A stretch of DNA of 64,000 nt from Zeimonas arvi (lineage in GTDB: Bacteria > Pseudomonadota > Gammaproteobacteria > Burkholderiales > Burkholderiaceae_E): NCBI RefSeq assembly GCF_008039575.1, contig NZ_VDUY01000003.1:310001-374000 (forward strand), written 5' to 3'. Positions 1 through 10,470 of the stretch are shown here, piece by piece. Each line of letters starts with the position of its first letter. The stretch's first letter is position 1. A model generated the notes under the pieces. That model ran no database searches. It had not been told where the DNA came from and saw only the letters and a program-made list of their open reading frames with translations. A program made the translations under genes and the position numbers.

Positions 1-1071
<1,071 letters not shown>

Positions 1072-1150
1072 CGCTAAAGTATGCGGTATGCGGCAACCGG
1101 CGAAGGCCTGCGGCCGCCTGCGAATCCGGTACGCGCCGTCCCCCGGATTT

Positions 1151-1180
1151 ATCGAGAATAGTTCTCGTTTGCAATATAAT
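1151..1180 (+). promoter_or_regulatory. Fur-type operator and tonB promoter
   Basis: The inverted repeat CGAGAA-TAG-TTCTCG occupies 1153-1167 and resembles a Fur box (GAGAAT.ATTCTC type). A perfect TATAAT follows at 1175-1180. The operator would cover the -35 side of this promoter and so repress tonB-exbB-exbD when iron is replete; it could also act on the divergent chaN-like gene. The -10 hexamer ends only 8 bases before the tonB ATG at 1189. Confidence 0.7.
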
Positions 1181-1188
1181 CATCCGGG

Positions 1189-2097
1189 ATGAATCGTCGA
1201 GCGCTCGCCCCTGCCGCAGCCACAGTCGTCCTGCACCTCGCGGCGCTGGCGGGCGTGGTCATGCTTGCCGACGCGCCCGTCGCGCCCCGGCCGGTCGAGC
1301 CCCTGCGGGTCACCTTGCTGACGCCACCGCCGGCCGCGCCGTCGGCGCCGGCTGCCGCGGCCCTGCCCGTGGCTTCCCCGCCGGCGAGGTCCGAGCCGCC
1401 CAGCCCGGTCTCCCCCGGAGCCGGATTCCCGCCTCAGCCGAAGGCGACGCCGGAACCGCCGCCCCCCAGGCCCGAGCCGGCGCGGCCGCCCAGGCCGGAG
1501 CCGCCTCCCAAGCCGAAGCCCGTGCCGGCGCCCCCGTCGAAGCCGGAGCCCCCGCCGAAACCAAAGGCCGAGCCGCCGAGACCGGCGCCAGTCAGGAAGC
1601 AGGCACCTCCCGAGCCGCGGCCGGAACCGGTCCCCCAGCCAGCGCCCCAGGCGACCGCCGGAGCACCGGGGACCGCCGCGCAGGATCCGGCCCGCCCGGC
1701 GCCGGCGGCATCGACTGCGGCATCGTCGGCGCCGCCGACGCGGCAGGCGGCGCCTTCCCCAGGCGCAGCCGCCTCCGCGCTCGCGTCCCCCGCGCCAGCC
1801 GGCGCGAGCCGGACGGCGCCTCGCGTCGACGCAAGCTGGACCGGCAACACGCCGCCGCCCTACCCGATGCGCGCCCGGCGGATGGGCGACCAGGGCGAAG
1901 TGCTGCTCGACGTGCGCGTCGGCATCGACGGACGTGTCACCGACGTGCGCCTGAAGCGATCGAGCGGTTCCGAACTGCTGGATCGGACCGCGATCGAAAC
2001 GGTGCGACAGTGGCGCTTCACGCCGGCCACCGTCGACGGCCAGCCGGTCGCCGAGTGGTACCGCGACTGGAAGTGGGTTTTCCGCCTGAACGGCTGA
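1189..2097 (+). CDS. tonB: TonB energy-transducing protein
   Basis: TonB carries proton-motive energy from ExbB-ExbD across the periplasm to outer-membrane receptors such as BtuB further along this window. The 302-residue product has one N-terminal membrane anchor at about residues 7-27, then a long Pro/Glu/Lys/Ala-rich spacer (about 45-205, with PEPPPKPKP-like runs), and a C-terminal TonB domain from about residue 218. That domain begins YPMRARRMGDQGEV and contains LDRTAIETVRQWRF, the family motif. It heads tonB-exbB-exbD. No Shine-Dalgarno sequence precedes the ATG, and the promoter -10 is so close that the mRNA may be leaderless. A Fur-type site overlaps the promoter. Confidence 0.93.
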   Translation: MNRRALAPAAATVVLHLAALAGVVMLADAPVAPRPVEPLRVTLLTPPPAAPSAPAAAALPVASPPARSEPPSPVSPGAGFPPQPKATPEPPPPRPEPARPPRPEPPPKPKPVPAPPSKPEPPPKPKAEPPRPAPVRKQAPPEPRPEPVPQPAPQATAGAPGTAAQDPARPAPAASTAASSAPPTRQAAPSPGAAASALASPAPAGASRTAPRVDASWTGNTPPPYPMRARRMGDQGEVLLDVRVGIDGRVTDVRLKRSSGSELLDRTAIETVRQWRFTPATVDGQPVAEWYRDWKWVFRLNG

Positions 2098-2143
2098 CCG
2101 GGCCGAGGCCCGCGCAACCCAGGCTTCAACAAGGAAGGATCGA

Positions 2144-2887
2144 ATGCAGGAACGGCAACTTGGACTGATGCACTTCTGGCAGGCCGGCGACGCGGTCACG
2201 CACGGCGTGGCCTACCTGCTGCTCGCGATGTCGGTGGTCAGCTGGTACTTCATTCTGTCGAAGGCGTGGACCGCGTGGCGGCAGCGCCGCAGCGCGAAGG
2301 CGGCGCTCGAGCGCTTCTGGAATGCGCGCTCGCTCGACGAGGCGCTGGCCACGATGCGCGCGACCGACACCGAGCGGGTCCTGTTGCCGATGACCGAGAA
2401 GGCGATCGCGGCCGCGACGATGCAACCCGACCAGTCGCTCGCCGGATCGGTCGACCGCGAGAAGATCCTCACGCGGGTGCTGCGTGGCGAGATCACCCAG
2501 ATCTCGTCTCGGATGGAGGGTGGACTGACCTTCCTGGCCTCGGTGGGCAGCACCGCTCCCTTCGTGGGCCTGTTCGGCACGGTATGGGGCATCTACCACG
2601 CGCTGATCGCGATCGCCGGCAGCGGCCAGGTGCTGATCGACAAGGTGGCCGGTCCGGTCGGCGAGGCGCTGGTGATGACCGCCGCCGGACTGGCGGTGGC
2701 GATCCCGGCCGTGCTCGCCTACAACGCCTTCGTGCGCGTGAACCGCATTGCCCTGGCCGAACTCGACGGCTTCGCACACGATCTTCTGGCCTTGCTGCTG
2801 ACCGGCAGCCGGTTGAAGGACTCGGGAGCGGACGACGGCCTGCGCGGGCCGGTGGCGCCGCTGACCGGCGGCGCGATGGTCCGCTGA
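2144..2887 (+). CDS. exbB: ExbB, MotA/TolQ/ExbB proton-channel protein
   Basis: ExbB forms the pentameric inner-membrane scaffold of the Ton motor. The 247-residue protein has three membrane segments at about residues 19-40, 128-150 and 172-197; the second includes STAPFVGLFGTVWGIYHAL, the signature of the MotA/TolQ/ExbB family, and the third the conserved VGEALVMTAAGLAVAIPAV. A good ribosome site (AAGGAAGG) lies just before the ATG. The gene sits 46 bp after tonB and 33 bp before exbD, consistent with one operon. Linkage to tonB rather than tol/pal genes favours ExbB over TolQ. Confidence 0.92.
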   Translation: MQERQLGLMHFWQAGDAVTHGVAYLLLAMSVVSWYFILSKAWTAWRQRRSAKAALERFWNARSLDEALATMRATDTERVLLPMTEKAIAAATMQPDQSLAGSVDREKILTRVLRGEITQISSRMEGGLTFLASVGSTAPFVGLFGTVWGIYHALIAIAGSGQVLIDKVAGPVGEALVMTAAGLAVAIPAVLAYNAFVRVNRIALAELDGFAHDLLALLLTGSRLKDSGADDGLRGPVAPLTGGAMVR

Positions 2888-2920
2888 CGCGCTTCGCGAA
2901 CGGCACCCACGGAGAACGCA

Positions 2921-3388
<468 letters not shown>

Positions 3389-4009
3389 CGAGGTCCTTGT
3401 CGACCTTTTGCGCGGGCACGTCGAACAGGGTCAGGCCATGGGCCGCCAGGTGCAGGTAGTTCTGCGTGTCGCGCAGCGCGCCCGCCACCGGCAGATCGAG
3501 CGAGGCGACGAAGCGGCCGAGCTGCTCGGCGGCGTGGGTGCGCGGATCCACCCGCACGCCGACCACCGCCACGGTGGCGCGGAAATCCGCGTCGTTGCCG
3601 AAGCCTTCGCGCAGGGACTCCAGGAAGGCGCCCGTGGCAAGGACGTCGAACATCGACGGCTGCAAGGGCACGAGGATGCGGTCGGCCACCCGCACGACGT
3701 TGGCCAGCCGCTTGCCGTCCAGTTGCGCCGGCGTGTCGAGCACCACGTGGGTCACGCCCCGGGGCGGCCGGGCGATGCTCCCGTTCATCGCCCAGGTCTC
3801 GATGGGGGGCAGGCCCGGAGGACGCAGCTTCAGCCACTGCGCCGAGGACTGCTGGCGATCGAAGTCGCCGAGCATCGTGCGGCGGCCGGTGCTGGCGAAA
3901 TAGCCTGCGAGATTCGTCGCGAGGGTCGTCTTGCCGACCCCGCCCTTCGGATTGACCACGGCCACGACCGGCATCTGACGCGCTCCCGAACAAGGCAACG
4001 CGGACGATC

Positions 4010-4978
4010 TTAGCGCAGACGCCCGGCGGCTTGGCGCTCGCGCGCCGCATCGATCTCCCGGCACAAGGCCTCGACCGCCTCGAGGATCCGCGGCCCCGGG
4101 CGCTGAAGCACCACCGGATCGAGATGCGCGAAGCGCGCCGGCCCCTCGGGCCGCAGCACGCCGAGCCGGCGCCAGCGCGCAGCCGAATCCGGCGAATCGG
4201 TGGCCACGACGAGTTTCGGCGCGGCCGCCAGCACCCGCTCCACGTCGATGCGAGGCGCCGCGCCCGGCAGGCCTGCGGCGACGTTGACCCCGCCGCAGGC
4301 GGCGATCGCGTCGCCGATGATGTCGCGGTCGGTGATCGTGATCAGCGGGTCGCTCCAGATCTGGACGAACACGCTCACCGGCTCGCGACCGGCCCAGCGC
4401 GCCCGCAGTGCCACCAGCGCCTGCGTGAACCGGACCGCGGCCTGGCCGGCCGGCTCGGCATCGCTGCCCGCCACATCGCTCCCCGCCGGGGCACTCCCGG
4501 CCGCGGCATGTCCGCGCAATTGCCCGAAGCGGACCAGGCTCGCCGCCACCGCGTCGAGGGTGCGCGGATCGCTGACGAAGACCGGGAGGCCGAGGCGCGA
4601 CATGCGCTCGACGAAACCCGGGCGCACCGCGGGCGCCCAGGCCACGACCAGGTCCGGCCGCAGGGCGAGCAGGCGCTCGACCGGCGGCTCGGGCAGTGCG
4701 CCGACCTTGGGCAAGGCGCGCGCGGCGGGAGGATGGTCGCTGTCCGGGTCCACGGCCACCACCCGCTCGCCCAGGCCTGCCGCGAACAGCAGCTCGGTGG
4801 CGTGCGGCGCGAGCGAGACGATGCGACGCGGCGGGGCGGCCAGCCGGATCCTGTTGCCGAGATCGTCGATCAGGAGGATCGACTCGGCGGCCGCGGCCGA
4901 TGCGGCCCAGCCGAGGCCCGCCAGCGCGATCGCCGCGACGAGTCTCGCCACGACAAGCCACGCCGCGCGCCCCACCAT
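4010..4978 (-). CDS. btuF: Cobalamin-binding periplasmic protein, BtuF-like
   Basis: This 322-residue protein has a signal peptide (about 1-32) and the class III binding-protein fold of BtuF/FhuD/FepB. Seen features are DDLGNRIRLAAPPRRIVSLAP (conserved first strand region), ATELLFAAGLGERVVAVD, and LRPDLVVAW, all typical of B12- and siderophore-binding proteins. It starts 4 bp after the btuB stop, which supports cobalamin as ligand. An Ala/Gly/Ser-rich insertion (about residues 150-178) is unusual for the family. No btuC or btuD gene lies in the window, so the inner-membrane permease and ATPase must be encoded elsewhere. Confidence 0.85.
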   Translation of the reverse strand: MVGRAAWLVVARLVAAIALAGLGWAASAAAAESILLIDDLGNRIRLAAPPRRIVSLAPHATELLFAAGLGERVVAVDPDSDHPPAARALPKVGALPEPPVERLLALRPDLVVAWAPAVRPGFVERMSRLGLPVFVSDPRTLDAVAASLVRFGQLRGHAAAGSAPAGSDVAGSDAEPAGQAAVRFTQALVALRARWAGREPVSVFVQIWSDPLITITDRDIIGDAIAACGGVNVAAGLPGAAPRIDVERVLAAAPKLVVATDSPDSAARWRRLGVLRPEGPARFAHLDPVVLQRPGPRILEAVEALCREIDAARERQAAGRLR

Positions 4979-4982
4979 CGCC

Positions 4983-6830
4983 TCAGCGCCCGTCGTAACG
5001 CACGCCCACGAACAGCGCGCGCGGCGCGGCGCGATAGCCGGCCGCCGTCTCGTACTCGCGGTCGGCCACGTTGCCCAGCCGGCCGAAGAGCTGCCAGTGC
5101 CGGTCGATCCGGTAGCTGCCCCACAAGTCGACGAAGGCGTAGCCGGTCATTCGCGCACCGTTGGTGTCGGCACGCTCGCCCTGCGCGATCGCGTCGGCAC
5201 CCAGCCGCCAGGGGCCGCGCTGCCAGCTCGCGCCGAGCGTGGCGTGCCGGCGCGCGCGACGGGCGAGATCGCTGACCGTCGTGATGCCGGTGACCGGGTC
5301 GGCGCGCTCGGCCTGCGGATCCTGGAAGGTGACGCTGCCGCGCAGGGTGAATTCGCCCAGCCTTCGCCGGCCCTCGAAAGTCACCCCGCGCACTCTCGCC
5401 ACCTCGAGGTTCTGCGCCACGAAGAAGTTGTCGAGCTCGATCGCGTCGCGGATCCGGTTCGAGAAGGCGGTGGCCTTGAACAGGTCGCCGCCGCGCCGCC
5501 ATTCGGCTGCCGTCTCGATCCCGCGCGAGCGTTCGGGTCGCAGCGTCGGGTTGGGCGACCAGGGATTGTAGAGGTCGTCGAAGGTCGGTGCGCGGAAGGC
5601 GCTGCCCCAGCCGGCCCGCAGCAGCCAGTTCGGCGTCAGCCGCCAGCCCCAGCCGATCGAGCCGCTGGTCTCCGAGCCCACCGCCTCGATGCGATCGTGG
5701 CGCAACGTCAGCCGAAGCAGGTGCGCGCCGAACTCGCGCTCCCAGCCGCCGAACACCGAGTCGGTGTCGCGCGAGTCGCGCGTGTAAATGTAGCTGCCCA
5801 CCGTGAGCCCTTCGCCGGCGATCTTCTGGTGCAGCGATTCCACGCCGAACTGCCAGCGCGCGCCGGCCGCGTCGACCACGTTCTCCCAGGACACGGTGCG
5901 CGAATCGGTGCGCGGCGCGAAGGTGAAGGCAGCGAACTCGTAGTCGATCGAGCTGTTGCCGACCCGCAGCGTGCTCTCCCACTGCGACATCAGTCGCCCG
6001 CTCACGAAGGCGGACAGCGCCGCGGAGCGGTAGTCCATCTTCGCGGTGTCGGGCGTGGAGAACGCGTCGTCGTACTCGACCCGCCCGTCCGAGACCAGCA
6101 GGTTGGCGCCGACGCGCCAATCGGCGTTCAGCCGATGCTCGAGCGACGCGGTCAATGCCCCGACCCGGTTGCCATCGCGATCGACCTGCCGGTCCGGGCT
6201 GCCCGGCAGCGTGGCGTCGAAGCCATCGGTGCGGTCCTGCGAGAGCGACAGCGCGAAGCCGGTGTCGCCGCTGCGCCCGCTCATGCCGGCCTGCAGCTGG
6301 CGCGTGCCCCGGCTGCCGAAGCCCACCGATGCGAAGGGCAGGATGCCGTCGCCGGCCGGCTTGCGCGTGAAGATCTGCACCACGCCGCCGACCGCCGCCG
6401 AGCCGTACAGCGACGAGGCCGGCGCGCGCAGGACCTCGATCCGGTCGATCGCCGACAGCGGCAGGAACTCCAGCAGGCCGCCGCCGCTCATGGGATTCTC
6501 GAGGCGGATGCCGTCCACGAGGATCAGGGTCTGCGAGTTGCGGGCGCCGCGAACGTACAGGCCGGAGACCGTGCCGGGCCCGCCGTTCTGGTACATCTCG
6601 ATGCCGCCGGCGCTGCGCAGCAGCTCGGGCAACGTGGCGGCGCCGGCGTCGCGGATCTGCTCGGCGTCGATCACCGACACGTCGGCCAGCGCGCGCTCCA
6701 CCGGCGTGTCGCTGCGGGTGGCGGTCACCACGACCGCTTCGAGGGCCGGCTGCGCGAGCGCCAGCGGATTGAAAAGGGTCAACGCGGCACAGGTCGCCGC
6801 AGGAAGGGCAAGACGATAGGGAAAGGACAC
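4983..6830 (-). CDS. btuB: TonB-dependent vitamin B12 receptor
   Basis: BtuB is the outer-membrane gated barrel for cobalamin. The 615-residue product has a signal peptide ending at about residue 26, then a Ton box EAVVVTA near 31-37, a plug domain (about 40-150, including IDRIEVLRAPASSLYGSAAV) and a long beta-barrel ending in ARALFVGVRYDGR. The start is GTG at 6830, with GGAGAG 6 bases upstream. A cobalamin riboswitch precedes it, which fixes the ligand more firmly than homology alone. It heads btuB-btuF-parA and depends on the TonB system encoded nearby. Confidence 0.93.
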   Translation of the reverse strand: MSFPYRLALPAATCAALTLFNPLALAQPALEAVVVTATRSDTPVERALADVSVIDAEQIRDAGAATLPELLRSAGGIEMYQNGGPGTVSGLYVRGARNSQTLILVDGIRLENPMSGGGLLEFLPLSAIDRIEVLRAPASSLYGSAAVGGVVQIFTRKPAGDGILPFASVGFGSRGTRQLQAGMSGRSGDTGFALSLSQDRTDGFDATLPGSPDRQVDRDGNRVGALTASLEHRLNADWRVGANLLVSDGRVEYDDAFSTPDTAKMDYRSAALSAFVSGRLMSQWESTLRVGNSSIDYEFAAFTFAPRTDSRTVSWENVVDAAGARWQFGVESLHQKIAGEGLTVGSYIYTRDSRDTDSVFGGWEREFGAHLLRLTLRHDRIEAVGSETSGSIGWGWRLTPNWLLRAGWGSAFRAPTFDDLYNPWSPNPTLRPERSRGIETAAEWRRGGDLFKATAFSNRIRDAIELDNFFVAQNLEVARVRGVTFEGRRRLGEFTLRGSVTFQDPQAERADPVTGITTVSDLARRARRHATLGASWQRGPWRLGADAIAQGERADTNGARMTGYAFVDLWGSYRIDRHWQLFGRLGNVADREYETAAGYRAAPRALFVGVRYDGR

Positions 6831-6842
6831 CGAAGCTCTCCA

Positions 6843-6865
6843 GCGCCTTACCCACCGTAAGGCGC
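6843..6865 (-). promoter_or_regulatory. Hairpin next to the btuB ribosome site
   Basis: A perfect 9-bp inverted repeat (GCGCCTTAC / GTAAGGCGC) with a 5-base loop sits two bases from the btuB Shine-Dalgarno sequence GGAGAG (6836-6841). Its location between the riboswitch aptamer and the start codon suits an expression platform that controls ribosome access. No U-tract follows, so translational rather than transcriptional control is inferred. Confidence 0.6.
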
Positions 6866-6894
6866 ACGGTTCCGGAAATGGGGTCGCGCAGGGC

Positions 6895-7153
6895 GGACCC
6901 CTCCCTTCCGGCCGGTATCCGGGCTTGCAGCGGCAGGCCGGGCTGGCGCCGGGCCGTTCGCCGGACGGGCCTTCCCAGGCGGGTTCGCGAAATCGCGATC
7001 GCCCAGTGGCCTGCTGGATGTCCGGCGGGCCGCCAGAGGCGGCGCCGCTGCTTACCGTTGCGGGGGCAGCACAGGTTGGCGATCGCCGCGAGGCGGTTCG
7101 CTCCCTGTTTCCCGTTTAACCACGCGGCCGACAGGCCGGCGCAGCACCGGAAG
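6895..7153 (-). promoter_or_regulatory. Cobalamin (AdoCbl) riboswitch
   Basis: Read on the minus strand, the region contains the hallmarks of the cobalamin aptamer in order: ACGGGAAACAGGG near 7100-7120, the B12 box GCTGCCCCCGCAACGGTAA at about 7052-7070, GCCACTGG at about 7004-7011, and AAGCCCGGATACCGGCCGG at 6908-6926. These are the conserved blocks of Rfam-type cobalamin riboswitches. It lies directly upstream of btuB, and cobalamin binding is expected to lower expression of btuB-btuF-parA. Exact ends are approximate. Confidence 0.93.
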
Positions 7154-7160
7154 CACGGCG

Positions 7161-7166
7161 ATTGTA
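7161..7166 (-). promoter_or_regulatory. Probable -10 element for the btuB riboswitch transcript
   Basis: TACAAT reads on the minus strand 8-10 bases before the expected 5' end of the aptamer. No convincing -35 hexamer is seen at 17 bp, so this is only a candidate. Confidence 0.4.
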
Positions 7167-7197
7167 GTCGGTGACGTGACGGTCAGTACTTGACCGC

Positions 7198-9711
7198 TCA
7201 GCCCTTCCGATCCAGCCCCGCGAGCGCGTCGAGCACGATGCCATTGGTCAGCAGCTCGGGCAGCACCACCGGCTGCTCGACCCCGGGCAGGTAGACGAGG
7301 TAGAGCGGCACGCCGTTGCGGCCGTGACGCGCCAGCTCGGCCGTGATCCCCGGGTCGCGGTTGGTCCAGTCGCCTTTCAGCCGGAGCATGCCCGCGCGGC
7401 GCATGGCCTCGACCACGGTGTCGCGATCGAGCACCAGCTTCTTGTTGACCTGGCAGCTCACGCACCAGGCCGCGGTGAAGTCGACGAAGACCGGGCGGCC
7501 GGCCGCACGAGCCTGGGCGAGCGCTTCAGGGGACCAGGGATGCCATGCGGCGGCATCCGCGGATGGATCCGGCGAGGGCGCGGCGGCGCCGGTGCCCGAG
7601 TCGGCGCGCTCGGGCGCGCGGGCGTCGTCGCCCGGCCAGGCGACCAGCAGGCCGGCCGCCAGCGAGACCACCGCAAGCGAGGCGGCGAGCGTCCGGCGGC
7701 GCCGGGCCGCGACCGGATCGCGCCCGCCCGCCGCCTGCTGCACGAAGCGGCCGTACAGCCACGCCGCCAATCCGATGAGCACGGCGCCGATCGCCAGCGC
7801 GAGCACCGCGTCGATCCCGGCCTGCTGGCCGAGCACCCAGGCGAGCCAGGCCGCGGTGGCGTACATCGGGAAGGCCAGCGCCTGCCGGAAGCTTTCCATC
7901 CAGCGGCCAGGACGAGGCAGCCAGCGCAGCCAGGCCGGGAACACGCCCAGCAAGAGGTAGGGAAGCGCCATGCCCAGGCCGAGCGCGGTGAACACGATCA
8001 GCGTTTCGAGCACGGTGGCCGACAGCGTGAAGCCAAGCGCGGAACCCATGAAGGGCGCGGTGCAGGGCGTCGCCACCAGCACCGCCAGCGCGCCCGATCC
8101 AAAGGAGCCGGGCAGCGGCGAGCCGCCCGTCGCGCCGCCGCGGCCATGGGCAGCAGCGCCAGCCGGCGCCGCGCGGGCCGCCGGATCGTACTGGCCCAGC
8201 CGGGTCATCGCCACGCCGAACTCCCAGACACCGGAGAAGTTGAGCGCGATCGCCACGAAGAGCAAGGCCATCGCGGACACGAACACCGGCGACTGCAGCT
8301 GGAACCCCCAGCCTGCCGCCTGGCCTGCCGCCCGCAGTGCGAGCAGCAAGCCGGCCAGCACCCAGAAGGACACGACCACGCCGGACACGAACGCGAAGGC
8401 GCCGGCGCGCGAGGCGCGTCGCGCTGCCTCCGTGTGCGCGTCGTCGCCGGCGCCGCCGTGACGCGCGAAGCCCAGCACCTTCAGGCCGATGACCGGGAAC
8501 ACGCAGGGCATCAGGTTCAGGATCAGCCCGCCGATCGCGGCAAAGAGCGCGGCGACCAACAGGTTCATCGTTCTCAGGCCCGTGCCGGCCGAACCGGCCG
8601 GCGCAGCCGCCGCAACAGCGCCGCCGCCGGCGGTCGATTGTCCGGCGGAGCCGCTCGTCGAGCTCCCGAGGCCTGCCAGCAAGCCGCCGCCTGCGCCCCC
8701 CGGGGTGCCGCCGGGCGCCGCAGCCGGCGCCCCGGCCACCCGCGCGATCTCGGTACCGCCAGCCAGCACGCCCGCGGCGGCGACCGGCTTCAGTTCGAAG
8801 ACCCTGTCGCCCGACACCACGATGCCCTCGGCGGCCTGCAACAGCTTCGCGGGATCCGTCGCCTGCGCGCCCTCGGCGCTCAGCCGGATCTCCAGCCTGC
8901 GCGCCGGCCCGTCGCCTCCTGCGAGCGCGAACAGGGGCTGAGGCTCGGCATTGCCGATCAGCCCCTCGCGATAGGGAAAGAACTCCGCCGAGGCCAGCGG
9001 CTCGGCCAGGCCGATCGACATCCGGTCGCCGTCGACCGAGACCGGCGCGGTCAAGACCGCGCCCGGGAGCCGCACCTGCGCCGCATCGAACAGGGCAGCA
9101 TGCCGGGACGGCGGCGGCATCGCGGCGCCCCGCTCGACCGGCAGCGTGAGCGACACCTCGGCCTCGCCGGGGATGCAGACGTCGCGACACATCAGCCACA
9201 TCGCCTTGCCCGCGATGCGCACCGTGCCGGCCCCGATCGAGGCCGGCACCGACACCGGCAGCGGCAGCACGATCTCGTCTTCGTAGCCGTAGTTGGCCAG
9301 CGGCGGGATGAACAGGCGCCTGGGTGCGGGCCACTGGAACTCGCCGGCCGCGAAGCCCTGCGGCAGCGCGAGCTCGAGCCGGGTGGCCAGCCCGGAATCG
9401 CCCGGATTGCGCCAGTAGGTGTGCCAGTGCGGATCGTGCTGGATCCTCAGCCCGAGCGTGAGCGCCTGACCGGGCACGATCGCCGACTCGCGGGCCACGA
9501 GCTCCACCTCGACCGCTTCGACCCGAACCGGCCCGCCGGCCGGATTCTGGCCGGCCGCCTGGGCAAACGCCGGCGAGGCCGGTGCGGCTCCGGCCAGGGC
9601 TGCAAACGCCAGCACCGCCCCGGCCAGCGTGCGGCGAAGCGAAAGCCCGCGGCGCGAGGACGCGCCGCTACCGGCGGGCAGGAGGAAATCGGGAAGCTGC
9701 TTCGGGAACAT
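7198..9711 (-). CDS. DsbD/ScsB-family thiol:disulfide reductase
   Basis: This 837-residue inner-membrane protein moves electrons from cytoplasmic thioredoxin to periplasmic disulfides. It has a signal peptide (about 20-50), a large periplasmic N-domain (HWHTYWRNPGDSGLATRLEL, and a Cys pair in MCRDVCIPGEAEVS), an eight-helix membrane core with one Cys each in NLMPCVFPVIGLKV and VATPCTAPFMGSALGF, and a C-terminal thioredoxin domain with WCVSC near residue 755. The N-domain is of the ScsB type and makes the protein much longer than classical DsbD (about 570-600). A Gly/Ala-rich linker separates N-domain and membrane core. The upstream neighbours are divergent. Its end lies about 45 bp before the riboswitch transcript start. 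Confidence 0.9.
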   Translation of the reverse strand: MFPKQLPDFLLPAGSGASSRRGLSLRRTLAGAVLAFAALAGAAPASPAFAQAAGQNPAGGPVRVEAVEVELVARESAIVPGQALTLGLRIQHDPHWHTYWRNPGDSGLATRLELALPQGFAAGEFQWPAPRRLFIPPLANYGYEDEIVLPLPVSVPASIGAGTVRIAGKAMWLMCRDVCIPGEAEVSLTLPVERGAAMPPPSRHAALFDAAQVRLPGAVLTAPVSVDGDRMSIGLAEPLASAEFFPYREGLIGNAEPQPLFALAGGDGPARRLEIRLSAEGAQATDPAKLLQAAEGIVVSGDRVFELKPVAAAGVLAGGTEIARVAGAPAAAPGGTPGGAGGGLLAGLGSSTSGSAGQSTAGGGAVAAAAPAGSAGTGLRTMNLLVAALFAAIGGLILNLMPCVFPVIGLKVLGFARHGGAGDDAHTEAARRASRAGAFAFVSGVVVSFWVLAGLLLALRAAGQAAGWGFQLQSPVFVSAMALLFVAIALNFSGVWEFGVAMTRLGQYDPAARAAPAGAAAHGRGGATGGSPLPGSFGSGALAVLVATPCTAPFMGSALGFTLSATVLETLIVFTALGLGMALPYLLLGVFPAWLRWLPRPGRWMESFRQALAFPMYATAAWLAWVLGQQAGIDAVLALAIGAVLIGLAAWLYGRFVQQAAGGRDPVAARRRRTLAASLAVVSLAAGLLVAWPGDDARAPERADSGTGAAAPSPDPSADAAAWHPWSPEALAQARAAGRPVFVDFTAAWCVSCQVNKKLVLDRDTVVEAMRRAGMLRLKGDWTNRDPGITAELARHGRNGVPLYLVYLPGVEQPVVLPELLTNGIVLDALAGLDRKG

Positions 9712-9870
9712 CCGGAAATCTCGGGGCGGAACCGCTCAAACGCACCATGCTACCGGAGCGAGGCGAGCTCCCGAAGCGCCGATGCGTCGCCAGGGCGCGC
9801 CGAGCCTTGCAGGAGCTGCCCGATTTCTGCCCGACTTGACCCCCCTCGGGCCGCTCCATAACATCGCGCA

Positions 9871-10101
9871 ATGGATCAGGAATTGCAGGAACTGGGCGAG
9901 CGCGTCGAACGGATGCTCTCGCTGTCTCGCCGCCTCGCCGACGAGAACGTCACGCTGCGCGACCAGCTCGCCGCCGCCAGGGTGGCCAACGAACAGCTGC
10001 AGCAGCGCATCGCCGAGGCCCGCGCCCGGGTCGAGGCTGCCCTGTCCCGCCTGCCGGTTCCCGCCTCGGGCGCGGCAGGGTCCGACATCGCCGCCTCCTG
10101 A
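9871..10101 (+). CDS. ZapB-like coiled-coil protein (TIGR02449 type)
   Basis: A 76-residue protein made almost wholly of one predicted coiled coil (LGERVERMLSLSRRLADENV... to about residue 60) with a short Ala/Gly/Ser tail. Small proteins of this kind sit upstream of zapA in many proteobacteria and are annotated as TIGR02449, resembling the division factor ZapB. The position 22 bp before zapA supports a role at the FtsZ ring, but this is inferred from context. The ATG at 9871 follows a short leader after the divergent dsbD-like gene. Confidence 0.75.
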   Translation: MDQELQELGERVERMLSLSRRLADENVTLRDQLAAARVANEQLQQRIAEARARVEAALSRLPVPASGAAGSDIAAS

Positions 10102-10123
10102 CGCGGCCCAAGGCGAGAGTCCC

Positions 10124-10426
10124 ATGCCACAGATCGACGTCAAGATCCTCGATCGCGAGTTCCGGCTCGCCGTCGCCGACGAAGACCGACCGCGCCTGCT
10201 CGAGGCGGTCCGGATCGTCGACGAGAAGATGCGCTCGGTGCGCGACGCGGGCCGCATCTCCGGGGTCGACCGGATCGCGGTGATGGCCGCGCTGCAGCTT
10301 GCGCACGAGCTGCTCGGCGGCGACAACTCGGCGGTCGGGCCGAAGTCGGCCGAGCTGGCCGGGCGCATCCGCAAGATGACCGAGGACATCGACGCCGAGA
10401 TCAAGCGCCAGGAAAGCCTTTTCTAG
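10124..10426 (+). CDS. zapA: Cell division protein ZapA
   Basis: ZapA cross-links FtsZ filaments at midcell. The 100-residue product begins MPQIDVKILDREFRL and continues with the conserved LLEAVRIVDEKMRSVRDAG and GVDRIAVMAALQLAHELL, followed by a C-terminal helix; length and motifs match the family. The ATG at 10124 was chosen because the ZapA fold begins there and a purine-rich GGCGAGAG precedes it. It lies between a ZapB-like gene and the 6S RNA gene, the arrangement common in proteobacteria. Confidence 0.92.
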   Translation: MPQIDVKILDREFRLAVADEDRPRLLEAVRIVDEKMRSVRDAGRISGVDRIAVMAALQLAHELLGGDNSAVGPKSAELAGRIRKMTEDIDAEIKRQESLF

Positions 10427-10470
10427 GTCATTGCGGCGCGCGGCCGGCGCAACGCGGTAGAATCGTCGCC

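Noticed and set aside
1180..2199. Long minus-strand reading frame opposite tonB
   Set aside because: It is an Arg/Gly-rich mirror of the Pro-rich TonB spacer with no family features and no ribosome site; GC-rich DNA gives long open antisense frames.
3975..4961. Upstream extension of the parA-like frame through btuF
   Set aside because: The ParA fold starts at 3974, and the extension is an out-of-frame reading of btuF with random Arg/Gly-rich sequence.
4200..6860. Very long plus-strand frame opposite btuF and btuB
   Set aside because: No domain is recognisable and the minus-strand genes have clear signatures and a riboswitch.
7198..9711. Plain DsbD assignment
   Set aside because: The protein is about 250 residues longer than classical DsbD and has the ScsB-type N-domain, so only the family was named.
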